NCBI GenBank assembly: GCA_934402395.1
Contig: CAKRTQ010000002.1
Span: forward strand, 1 to 64,000
Reading direction: 5' to 3'
DNA from: an uncultured Eubacteriales bacterium
GTDB taxonomy: Bacteria > Bacillota > Clostridia > Oscillospirales > CAG-272
DNA length: 64,000 bases
Position numbers and translations under genes: made by a program. This document shows, one piece after another, positions 53,030 to 61,349 of this stretch; within the stretch, counting starts at the first letter, position 1; the number at the start of each line of letters is the position of its first letter. Below the pieces are notes generated by a model. The model did no database searches, was not told where the DNA came from, and worked only from the letters and a program-made list of their open reading frames with translations.

Positions 53030-54392
53030 CAAGAGTTTTCATCGAAAGTGTTACCGTGCCGCTTTCGCTTATATAGTGGCGCGGAACAGATTCAATGAGG
53101 TATTTGTTGTATGCTTCGTTTTTGTATTCATCATAGCTTGCAAACGATGCATCCCACATAACAACGGAAGGCGAAACGAGCTTGTAAACCGCTACGCTCC
53201 CATGTGTTCTGCCGTGATGCGTAGGCTGCAGGATGTCAGACGCAAGCCCGGCACCGTATCTGTCTGCTATTGCATTCATATACTTGCCCGAAAGATCACC
53301 GAGTATCAGCGCACTGTGTCCGCCGGCTGAAAGCCTGAACGCCATAGAATTTGCATTATTGTAAAGCAATGCGTCTGTCTCCGGGAAGACGTCTTCGTGT
53401 GTATGCAGAATGTCAAGCGTCACGCCGTCAACATAAAGCATATCACCGGTGTGAGGTTTGATAAGTTCAGTCCTTCCCCACTTTCCGGGCGACGCAAGAG
53501 CCGCCCTGAGGACCGCCACAGCTCCGCTGCCTGCGGTAAGCATTGCTTTTGCATCGGATGCACCAAGGAGCTCGTCGTTTTCAAAATTGCAGATCACTCG
53601 TTCAAGCCTGATCTCATCGTAATAAACCGACGCCATTTCGGCTATAGCCCCTATATGGTCGGAATGCGGATGTGTAATTATCCATGCGGCAACCACCGGA
53701 AGCCCTTCACCGACCTTTTGTGCGTTGAGTATATCGAGTATCTTCTTTGCCTCGCCCTCACCGCTCCAACCACCGTCAATGATAATAAAGCTTCCCTTGG
53801 GAGTACGTATAATATATGACATCCCGTTTATTTTCGATGAAAAGTTATTAGCCACCATTGTAAAAAGAGGCTCGGCTGTTTCATCTGTCTTTTCCGGCGG
53901 CAGGTAAATATCACTGTAAGCCTCATACGGATCGTACGGAAGTGCGATCAAACGCGCCGACCGATCGTTGTCAAAATAAGATGCAATCAGTGCCATGCCA
54001 TCCTTGGAATAAGTGACACAGCGCACTTTCCCGGATACACGTTCATTCACTTCAGCAAATCCGAGTTCTGAAAGTTTTTTCAGGTAAGCATCGAACTCGC
54101 TTTTCATTACCATACTGATGTGGCGCATGAATACACCATCGCCGCAGTCATATACGGTCTTTTTTGTACCGCCTGAAAACGCAGGTATATCATCGGCAGT
54201 GACAGGAACAAGCGTTATTTCACGCTTGGTTTCCTCGGGCGTCGTTTCTTCCGGTACAACGGAAGTTGCATTTTCGCCGCCGGGCGTCAAGTCTGTCGCA
54301 GCTGATGATAACTCCGAGCCGCCGCGTGTACCGCACGATGCCAGCAGCATTGCAAGACAAATGCACCCGGTCAGAGCATTCTTTATCTTCAT
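53004..54392 (-). CDS. Metallo-beta-lactamase-fold lipoprotein
   Basis: A secreted hydrolase of 462 residues. A lipobox at LLASCG (Cys20) is followed by a Thr/Glu-rich linker. The MBL domain has THPHSDHIGAIAEM near 240, an Asp in LILGDLSGKYM, and His in QPTHHGRTHGSV. The order resembles ComEC/Rec2-type MBL domains. The last codons are part of the terminator stem. It overlaps the solute-binding lipoprotein gene by four bases. Confidence 0.88.
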   Translation of the reverse strand: MKIKNALTGCICLAMLLASCGTRGGSELSSAATDLTPGGENATSVVPEETTPEETKREITLVPVTADDIPAFSGGTKKTVYDCGDGVFMRHISMVMKSEFDAYLKKLSELGFAEVNERVSGKVRCVTYSKDGMALIASYFDNDRSARLIALPYDPYEAYSDIYLPPEKTDETAEPLFTMVANNFSSKINGMSYIIRTPKGSFIIIDGGWSGEGEAKKILDILNAQKVGEGLPVVAAWIITHPHSDHIGAIAEMASVYYDEIRLERVICNFENDELLGASDAKAMLTAGSGAVAVLRAALASPGKWGRTELIKPHTGDMLYVDGVTLDILHTHEDVFPETDALLYNNANSMAFRLSAGGHSALILGDLSGKYMNAIADRYGAGLASDILQPTHHGRTHGSVAVYKLVSPSVVMWDASFASYDEYKNEAYNKYLIESVPRHYISESGTVTLSMKTLEDIKGTAS

Positions 54393-55843
54393 TTGTTTAC
54401 CTTATCGATGAATTTTTTGATATCCCCCTCGACAGCGCCCTTGACCGAGGCGACATACGACGCTATTCCGCGGTCATTTGCCACCATCATACCGTTAATC
54501 GCGGTTGCATAGTCGACCGATGATTCAACGGGAACGGTGTACGCGATGTTGGAGTATATGATGTCAAGCGTCTGCCACGAAAGTGCGTCACGGCTCGTTC
54601 TTCCGTAAAGTCTCACCTCAAAGTAAGCTGTGCGCACCGTGTCGTGCGAAATATACGACATTGCCTCAAGAATGAATCCCGTTCTCTCGGCATCTGCCGT
54701 GCGTGACGGCACCATTATGGCATACGGGTTGGGCGCATTGCAAATGTACTTCTCCTGGTCAACGTCATATTTGGGAAGCGGCAAGAAACCGAAATCCGAT
54801 GACATACTCTGACGCATCGTATTTGAACTGACGATCGTGGTCAGAAGGAAAAGCGCATGACCGTTGACAAACATATTTGTCGCCTTTGTGTTCTTTGAGC
54901 ATCCGGTGTAGAAGAAGTTGTCTCCGAACATAACGTCAAGTATCTTGCCATAGACATTGCCGAAACGCTCCGTCGTGAAATACGCATACGGCAGCGAGGT
55001 CGCATCATCGATCTTGATATAGCTTGCATCGCAACCGCTCAGAAGCGCGCTGAGGGATGTTGACGGCACACCGACCACGGGATAGATGTCGTCCTCGTTG
55101 GCAACACCGTCGCCGTTATCCTCGTATACATCCTTGGCGTAGGTAAACATCTCGTCAAGCGTCCAGCTTCCGTCGATGGCTTTTTTGTAAAGCTCATCTG
55201 TGCTCATGCTATGCTTTTTCATCAATGCCTGATTGAAGTAAATGCAACGCACCGAGTCAAACTGGGTCGTATCCATATCGCTGTATGTGTAATAAAGATG
55301 CTGACCGTATCTGAGTTGCGCATTAGCGCTCTGATCCCACCACGCTTTTTCAAGAGAAATGTTGTTTATGCCGGCAAGATCGTAGCAATAGCCCGCCAAT
55401 GCAAGCTTTGAAACATTTGTTGTGTTTATCATAGCAATATCAAACGAGCCGGAACCGGACGTAATATCCTTTTCTACTGTTGAATACTGCTGCGATGTGG
55501 CTATGGGAAGCTCGCACACGTCAACGCCGTAACGATCCTTCATTATGGCTCCGCGACGGTATATCGCCGTATCAAGGGCATCGCCCGCGCCGCCGTCCTC
55601 GCTCACCATTGTGCAGGTGGTAAAAAGTGTGGTAGCGCTCGAAAAACCATTGAGAATAATGAATTTACCGGCATATTCCATGCTCTCGTCTGGAAGGTCA
55701 AAGCTTTGCGCGGGATCGACTGTCGCCGTCGGGGCGGTGGTTCCACCCCCGGCGGTCGTGACGTTCGGATCTCCTTTTACACCGCATGAAGCAAGCGATG
55801 CAAGCATAACGGCGGCAAGGACAACAATCGCAATTTTTTTCAT
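54389..55843 (-). CDS. Extracellular solute-binding lipoprotein
   Basis: A protein of 484 residues. A lipobox at ASLASCG (Cys20) is followed by a Thr/Gly-rich linker and a type-I solute-binding fold typical of carbohydrate ABC receptors. Seen are a long N-terminal lobe with YRRGAIMKDRYGVDVCELP, then FDIAMINTTNVSKLALAGY, and the C-terminal NAPNPYAIMVPSRTADAERTG. No permease or ATPase gene is in the neighbourhood, so the partner transporter is elsewhere or absent. It starts 33 bases after the surface-protein gene, in the same direction. Confidence 0.85.
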   Translation of the reverse strand: MKKIAIVVLAAVMLASLASCGVKGDPNVTTAGGGTTAPTATVDPAQSFDLPDESMEYAGKFIILNGFSSATTLFTTCTMVSEDGGAGDALDTAIYRRGAIMKDRYGVDVCELPIATSQQYSTVEKDITSGSGSFDIAMINTTNVSKLALAGYCYDLAGINNISLEKAWWDQSANAQLRYGQHLYYTYSDMDTTQFDSVRCIYFNQALMKKHSMSTDELYKKAIDGSWTLDEMFTYAKDVYEDNGDGVANEDDIYPVVGVPSTSLSALLSGCDASYIKIDDATSLPYAYFTTERFGNVYGKILDVMFGDNFFYTGCSKNTKATNMFVNGHALFLLTTIVSSNTMRQSMSSDFGFLPLPKYDVDQEKYICNAPNPYAIMVPSRTADAERTGFILEAMSYISHDTVRTAYFEVRLYGRTSRDALSWQTLDIIYSNIAYTVPVESSVDYATAINGMMVANDRGIASYVASVKGAVEGDIKKFIDKVNK

Positions 55844-55876
55844 TGTAAACCGATACTTTTTTATTCGGGACTACGC

Positions 55877-56737
55877 TCAGGCGTTCTCGCGTTTGCGGAG
55901 AACGACAGCAGCAACGGATGCAACTGCGGCAACGGCAATTGCGGCAGCAACTATGACGCCGGCGCCATCGCCTGTATCAGGGCTTGTGGGGGCATCGGTC
56001 ACGGGAGCTTCGGTAGCAGGTGCTTCAGTCACAACGGGAGCCTCGGTTGCGGGCGCCTCGGTCACGACCGGTGCTTCTGTAGCCGGCGCTTCGGTTACAA
56101 CAGGAGCCTCTGTTACTACGGGAGCAGAAGCATAATCACCGCTTGCGCTCTTGAACGCGAAAAATGTAGCGGGAATGCCGTCGATATTTGCACTGCGCAG
56201 GAAGTCCACGCGGATATAAATGCGGGATTTACCGGTAGCCTGAGCAGAGACATCAATGCTTCTCACAAGCTCAGGATCACGGTTTGTGGGATCGGCGGCA
56301 TTGAGACCTGTTCCTGCCGTGCTGTCATTTATGAGCGTGCCGACAAGAGTCCAGTTGGCTTCATTGTATCCGGCAGCATAGTCCGCTTCACCGACGGTGG
56401 AAACATAGAACTTTATGTAATTGGTCGCGCTCTCGCCTATGGAATAGCCGCGATAGTCGATCTTAAGCGTGTCAAAAAGCTTTCCGTCCGCAGCATCGAA
56501 AGCAAAAACGGAGGTAGATTTCTTTCCGACCGAGCCTACAAAGCCCTTGTACCCCATCGTCTTGGAGTTGCCGGCTGCTTTCATGTTGACAGTGTAAAGC
56601 AGCGAGCCTGAGTATGTCGACTCATCGAGAAAGTCAAATTCCTTTTCATAATCGGCTGCAAATGCAGTGAGAGCCAGCATGCCCATGAGCACGAGAGAGA
56701 TTACTGCGGTTACGAGAGATAAGATTCTTTTTTTCAT
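55877..56737 (-). CDS. Repeat-rich cell-surface protein with sortase-like tail
   Basis: A protein of 286 residues. It has a signal peptide ending in ALTAFAAD, an external beta-rich domain (about 30-195), then about nine TEAP repeats (VTEAPATEAP), and SPDTGDG followed by a hydrophobic helix and RKREN. The tail looks like an LPxTG-type sorting signal with SPDTG in place of LPxTG. The start at 56737 has AAGGGG eight bases before it; the long upstream frame overlaps the next gene and is rejected. It is probably anchored to the wall or membrane. Confidence 0.85.
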   Translation of the reverse strand: MKKRILSLVTAVISLVLMGMLALTAFAADYEKEFDFLDESTYSGSLLYTVNMKAAGNSKTMGYKGFVGSVGKKSTSVFAFDAADGKLFDTLKIDYRGYSIGESATNYIKFYVSTVGEADYAAGYNEANWTLVGTLINDSTAGTGLNAADPTNRDPELVRSIDVSAQATGKSRIYIRVDFLRSANIDGIPATFFAFKSASGDYASAPVVTEAPVVTEAPATEAPVVTEAPATEAPVVTEAPATEAPVTDAPTSPDTGDGAGVIVAAAIAVAAVASVAAVVLRKRENA

Positions 56738-56800
56738 TGTTTTTTCCCCTTGTGATTGATTATTTTTCACGGCATTACGCCGCAGGTTACTGAATATACG

Positions 56801-57653
56801 GTCAAAGAATGATCTCAAGACCGTCATACGCCGGCTCCATGCCGAACCCACGCGCTTCTTCAGCCACTTCATCGTGAGTCTGTTCAAGCAGATGACCGAT
56901 GTGGCTGAGATAAAAACGTGTGTGACCGTCCGCTCTGCCCATTTTCTCAAGAACCGCTTTCATTTCCGCGCATTGCTCAATGTCCATGTGCGCTGCGGTA
57001 ATGAGTTTTCCGCGTCCGAGTGTGCAGTCAAGAGAAACGAGATCAAAAATATGAGGATACCCGGCAAGCCATTCGGTCACGCTCGGGTAAAAGACTCCGG
57101 TATCGTGTGCCCAGAGAATGTGCTTGTCTTCTGCCGTGTTATCGATCACATATATCACAGATTCCACTCCCTGCGCGTGGCGCGCTTTAAGAGCGGTAAA
57201 AACATATTCTCCGACCGTAAACGGAACGCCTACCTCCACCGGATGATATTCTATCCTGAAATCCGAGGTGCGTATCTTTTTTCCCGAGGCATACGCTGCT
57301 TCAAAGCTGTCGATAGTCTCGCACATTTTTGCCGCAGATGCTTTTGTGGCATAAACACGCAATGGAGGCGTATAGCCCTGTGGACGGCTGAACAGATCCT
57401 GCGGCAGGAAATGATCGTAATGTCCGTGCGTTACAACTATATCGTTTATGCGACGCATATCGAGCCCGCAGTAAGCTGTATGCAAAAAAGCATCGACCGG
57501 GAACTCGATCGATATTCTGTCATCGATAACAGCCTGCGAGCGAGTGCGTATTTCCCTGCCGCCGACCTCGCGGGCATGGCGGCACACCCGGCAGTCACAG
57601 AATATCTCCGGTATTCCGCCACCGCCGCCTGTTCCGAAATATTTCAGCCTCAT
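56801..57653 (-). CDS. PhnP-like metallo-hydrolase
   Basis: A metallo-beta-lactamase-fold enzyme of 283 residues resembling phosphoribosyl 1,2-cyclic phosphodiesterase PhnP. The opening LKYFGTGGGGGIPEIFCDCR has the PhnP Cys cluster (CDCRVCRHAR), then VVTHGHYDHFLPQDL gives the first metal motif, and later metal-binding His and Asp residues occur in WAHDTG and HMDIEQ. The substrate may be a cyclic nucleotide or phosphodiester. First gene of the operon with the surface protein, solute-binding and MBL lipoproteins; a 12-bp palindrome lies in its leader. Confidence 0.87.
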
Positions 57654-57696
57654 AGTGACGTATTTATCTCCTTAGTTTTATATTGCGATCAAGATG

Positions 57697-57708
57697 CGGA
57701 ACGTTCCG
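57697..57708. promoter_or_regulatory. 12-bp palindrome, candidate LacI-family operator
   Basis: CGGAACGTTCCG is a perfect palindrome with a central CG, the form bound by LacI-family proteins. It lies in the leader of the PhnP-like gene, downstream of the promoter. The adjacent gene encodes a LacI-family regulator. Confidence 0.45.
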
Positions 57709-57720
57709 ATTTTGGTTCAA

Positions 57721-57776
57721 ATAAAAAATCAAACGCCGCGCATCAACACAGCATAGATCGGCATCTGATTTTTTAT
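57721..57776 (-). other. Leader hairpin of the PhnP-like operon
   Basis: ATAAAAAATCA (57721-57731) pairs with TGATTTTTTAT (57766-57776), with an inner GCCG/CGGC. It lies at the start of the transcript and could protect or attenuate it. Confidence 0.45.
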
Positions 57777-57783
57777 CAATAAC

Positions 57784-57811
57784 ATTATACCACATCTGCG
57801 GGATTTGTCAA
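57784..57811 (-). promoter_or_regulatory. Promoter of the PhnP-like/surface-protein operon
   Basis: On the minus strand TTGACA, 16 bases, TATAAT. It is about 130 bases before the start codon of the PhnP-like gene. Confidence 0.8.
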
Positions 57812-57880
57812 TCGTTAAATCATACAAGTGTGAATATGTTTTTTTGTGCATTTGTAATAATAAAGCCGCTTGACGCCCCG

Positions 57881-58912
57881 TTATAGCTTGGCAACCGAGC
57901 CACGCTCGACAAGATACGGTTTCATATAGGTGTTTTCCGGAAAGTCTGAGACGTCTCCGCCGACACGTCTCAGCATTAGAGAGGCGCCGAGTATACCCAT
58001 TTCCTCTTTTCTTATATTTACGGCAGTGATCCCGGGGGATGCATAGCCGTACACGACCGAATCCTCGTGACCTATTACCGAAATATCTTCGGGAACTTTT
58101 ATTCCGTTATCGTAAAAATACCGCATAACACCCATGGTCGTTGAAACATTTGCGCAAATCAACGCATCGGGCATTCCGACACGTCCGAACAGCTCAGCGA
58201 CCGCGTGCATACCCGAAAGCCCCGTATTTGATGCTCCGTACACAATATAATCAGGGTCCGGCTCCATTCCCGCATCACGCAGCGTCTCAACGTATCCTTT
58301 TACACGTTCGGCACTGGAAGAAAATGAAGGCGAGCAGTTTACAAGACCGATCTTTTTATGCCCGTTTTCAAGCATATACTGCACTGCTATACGGACGGAA
58401 TCGACTATATCAACCATAAATGAATCCATGTCATTGCGAACGGTTCCGAGCAACACGACAGGAATCTGTCTGTCGCCGGTGATCATATGCATATCAAACC
58501 CACAATGCAACGAGCCTATTACAAAAAGCCCGTCAACACGGCTGTCACGGACCATCTGAGGCAGTTTGCCCGATCTCTGATCGTAAAGCTCGGTTATAAG
58601 CCCGTAATCTGTCCCAGAAAGCCGCTCGACGATACCGTCAATAACGTTTTGGGGATATATGCCCGACTCGCGGTCGAATTCATAGTTGCGTCTGCCGGTA
58701 TCCGGAGAAAGAACGAGTGCGCCGAGTATATTGGAGCGTTTTTTTACAAAATTACGCGCATTGAAATTAGGAACATAATGCAGCTCTTCAATGGCATTCA
58801 TTATCCGCTCGCGCGTTTCTTTTTTTATTCCGTCCTTACCACACAAAACCGCCGAGACCGTTGTCTTGGACACGCCCGCGCGGCGCGCAACATCAATTAT
58901 CGTTACAGACAT
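57881..58912 (-). CDS. LacI-family transcriptional regulator
   Basis: A repressor of 343 residues. The N-terminal HTH (TIIDVARRAGVSKTTVSAVL) and hinge (HYVPNFNARNFVKKRSN) are complete, and the periplasmic-binding-protein-like effector domain follows. It lies between queA and the surface-protein operon, 16 bases after queA. It probably binds a sugar-derived effector and controls the neighbouring operon, for which a palindrome at 57697 is a candidate site. Confidence 0.94.
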   Translation of the reverse strand: MSVTIIDVARRAGVSKTTVSAVLCGKDGIKKETRERIMNAIEELHYVPNFNARNFVKKRSNILGALVLSPDTGRRNYEFDRESGIYPQNVIDGIVERLSGTDYGLITELYDQRSGKLPQMVRDSRVDGLFVIGSLHCGFDMHMITGDRQIPVVLLGTVRNDMDSFMVDIVDSVRIAVQYMLENGHKKIGLVNCSPSFSSSAERVKGYVETLRDAGMEPDPDYIVYGASNTGLSGMHAVAELFGRVGMPDALICANVSTTMGVMRYFYDNGIKVPEDISVIGHEDSVVYGYASPGITAVNIRKEEMGILGASLMLRRVGGDVSDFPENTYMKPYLVERGSVAKL

Positions 58913-58928
58913 TTATTCTTCCCTACCG

Positions 58929-60008
58929 TCACTGAATGAACATCGCGTCGCCAAAGCTGAAAAAGCGATATTTTTCTTCCACGGCAAGTCGATATGCATC
59001 AAGCATTTTTTCACGGTTGTAAAATGCGCTGACAAGCATCAGAAGGGTGCTTTCAGGCAGGTGAAAATTCGTTATCAGTGCATCGACCATTTTGAATCTG
59101 TACCCCGGATAAATGAATATCCCGGTATCCGCGCTCATTGCGTGCAGGATCCCATTCTCATCCGATGCGCTTTCAAGCGTGCGGCACGATGTAGTGCCGA
59201 CGGCTATTATCCGTCCGCCTGCGGCGCGGCGCGCATTTATCGTCTTTGCCGCATCTTCGCTGACAGAAAAAAACTCCGTGTGCATGATATGCTCCGATAC
59301 CTTGTCCGCTTTGACCGGCCGGAAGGTCCCAAGCCCGACGTGAAGCATGACCGGCACAACAGCTACGCCCATTGCACGTATTTTGTCAAGCAGCCCGTTC
59401 GTAAAATGCAGCCCCGCTGTCGGAGCCGCCGCCGATCCTTCTTCGCGCGAATAAACCGTCTGATATCTCTCTGCGTCCGCAAGACGCTCTTTTATGTACG
59501 GAGGCAGCGGCATAAGACCTATCTCGTGAAGCAGCACATATGAATTCTGATATACCGAACGGTCATATTCAAAACGAACCATTCTGTTTCCTTCTTCAAT
59601 TATATCCGTGACTTCCGCAATCAGCTTTCCGTCACCGAAAACAAGCCTTGCTCCGATCTTTGCACGTTTCCCGGGCTTTACGAGTGTTTCCCACTCGTCG
59701 GCGCCGTGCTGACGCAGTAAAAGCAGCTCTATTGCCGCGTCCGGTCTGCCCTCGGCATGACCGTACAAACGCGCCGGGATGACTCGCGAGTCATTGATGA
59801 CAAGGGTATCTGTCGGAAGCAGGTAATCGGTTATATCATAAAAGTGCCGGTGTTCTATCTTCCCTGTTGCGCGGTCAATGACCATCAGCCGCGATGCATC
59901 GCGCACCTCGGTCGGATGCTGTGCAATCAGCTCCTCGGGAAGATCATAATAAAAATCATGTGTGGACAGGTCGGTGTCCGGTTTTTTGTTTATAATTACA
60001 TCGCTCAA
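58929..60008 (-). CDS. queA: S-adenosylmethionine:tRNA ribosyltransferase-isomerase QueA
   Basis: Makes epoxyqueuosine by adding a ribose from SAM to preQ1-tRNA. The protein has 359 residues. Family motifs: DFYYDLPEELIAQHPTEVRD, RLMVIDRATG, LVINDSRVIPARLYG, SAAAPTAGLHFT and GTTSCRTLESA. The start is a TTG at 60008; no good ATG is near it. First gene of a unit with lacI-like 57881. Confidence 0.96.
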   Translation of the reverse strand: MSDVIINKKPDTDLSTHDFYYDLPEELIAQHPTEVRDASRLMVIDRATGKIEHRHFYDITDYLLPTDTLVINDSRVIPARLYGHAEGRPDAAIELLLLRQHGADEWETLVKPGKRAKIGARLVFGDGKLIAEVTDIIEEGNRMVRFEYDRSVYQNSYVLLHEIGLMPLPPYIKERLADAERYQTVYSREEGSAAAPTAGLHFTNGLLDKIRAMGVAVVPVMLHVGLGTFRPVKADKVSEHIMHTEFFSVSEDAAKTINARRAAGGRIIAVGTTSCRTLESASDENGILHAMSADTGIFIYPGYRFKMVDALITNFHLPESTLLMLVSAFYNREKMLDAYRLAVEEKYRFFSFGDAMFIQ

Positions 60009-60074
60009 CTTGAATAAGCCGTGCCTTTCTTGTTATTTTCATCCGCTCTATCACGCGGGACCGCTCTTGCATAT

Positions 60075-60103
60075 ATTATATAACAAAAGATGTTTTTTTG
60101 CAA
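60075..60103 (-). promoter_or_regulatory. Promoter for queA
   Basis: On the minus strand TTGCAA, 17 bases, TATAAT. The gap to dapA has no clear plus-strand promoter. Confidence 0.75.
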
Positions 60104-60166
60104 CATCATATTTAAGGCATGAGAGTTGATTCTTTTCGGCCGCCATACGAGAGGTTTTGGACAGAA

Positions 60167-61081
60167 ATGAGCAGATACACCTTATTTACAGGCGTCGGAA
60201 CGGCACTTGTGACCCCGTTTGACGATTCCGGACATATTGACTTCGATGCGCTCAGCAAACTCATCGACCGCCAGATCGATGGAGGCGCCGATGCGCTCAT
60301 AATGACAGGCACAACCGGAGAGGCGCCGGTGCTTTCGGCAGATGAGAAAAAGGAGATGTGGCGTTTCGCGCGCGCAAGGATCGACGGCGGAAAGCGCAAA
60401 ATAAAACTTATAGCCGGAAGCGGCGGGAACAATACCGAAACAGCCGCAGCACTTTCGCACGAAGCAGAGCTTGCCGGTGCGGACGGCTTGCTTATAGTTA
60501 CTCCGTATTACAATAAAAGCTCGCAAGACGGACTCTGCGAGCATTACCGCAGAATTGCTGGAGCAACATCTCTTCCTATCATCGTTTATACGGTCCCGTC
60601 GCGCACGGGCGTAAATATTACGCCGGCAGCGTGGCGCGAGATTGCCGCAATTCCGAATGTTATAGGCGTCAAAGACGCAACGGGGGACCTAAGGCACACC
60701 GCGCGGCTTGCGGCATCGCTCGGCGATGAAACGCATCCCGATGCACTTGCAATATATTCCGGAGACGACGAACTGACGCTTCCGGTGCTTTCCTACGGCG
60801 GCTGCGGCGTGATATCGGTGGTATCAAACATAATCCCCGGAGATATGCACGAACTGTGCCGTCTGTTCTTTGAAGGGAAAAATGACGCAGCACTGCGTCT
60901 GTGGCGCAGGATAAACGACCTCACGGCGGCAATGTTCTGTGATGTCAACCCAATACCGGTAAAGGCGGCATTGTCTGAAATGGGACTATGCAAGCCCTAC
61001 CTTCGGCTTCCGCTCATACCGCTCGCAGAGGAAAAAAAGAACTCTGTTATAAACGCACTGCGAACCGCAGGCGTACTGTAA
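60167..61081 (+). CDS. dapA: 4-hydroxy-tetrahydrodipicolinate synthase DapA
   Basis: Condenses pyruvate with aspartate semialdehyde in lysine, diaminopimelate and dipicolinate synthesis, which a spore former needs. The protein has 304 residues. Seen are GTALVTPFDDSGHIDFDAL, TGTTGEAPVLSADEK, the catalytic Tyr in IIVYTVPSRTGVNI, and the Schiff-base Lys in VIGVKDATGDLRHTA. The ATG at 60167 has GAGAGG upstream; the longer start at 60119 adds 16 residues without a good site. Confidence 0.95.
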   Translation: MSRYTLFTGVGTALVTPFDDSGHIDFDALSKLIDRQIDGGADALIMTGTTGEAPVLSADEKKEMWRFARARIDGGKRKIKLIAGSGGNNTETAAALSHEAELAGADGLLIVTPYYNKSSQDGLCEHYRRIAGATSLPIIVYTVPSRTGVNITPAAWREIAAIPNVIGVKDATGDLRHTARLAASLGDETHPDALAIYSGDDELTLPVLSYGGCGVISVVSNIIPGDMHELCRLFFEGKNDAALRLWRRINDLTAAMFCDVNPIPVKAALSEMGLCKPYLRLPLIPLAEEKKNSVINALRTAGVL

Positions 61082-61111
61082 AATTCAAAGGGCGCTGCCG
61101 AAAACAATGTC

Positions 61112-61166
61112 GACGGGTGTGTTGAAAAACTCAAAATGATTTTTTCAACACACCCGTCTCTTTTTT
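61112..61166 (+). terminator. Terminator after dapA
   Basis: GACGGGTGTGTTGAAAAA pairs with TTTTTTCAACACACCCGTC across about ten bases, followed by TCTTTTTT. Confidence 0.92.
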
Positions 61167-61219
61167 GTCCGTGAGCTTTGATCGATGTGTCGTAAAAGAC
61201 AGTTTTTTGTGGAATAAAC

Positions 61220-61248
61220 TTGACAAAATGCATGAACTAATATATAAT
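61220..61248 (+). promoter_or_regulatory. Promoter for the TIR-TPR gene (consensus)
   Basis: TTGACA, 17 bases, TATAAT with no mismatch. It starts a leader of about 90 bases that has no other gene. Confidence 0.88.
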
Positions 61249-61349
61249 AGTCTTATTAATGTTGCGCAAATGATACCATGATGCACGAATTTATGAAGTA
61301 TTCTTCACACATGCGGAATTTACACATCATAAAAACGGAGGAATGACAA

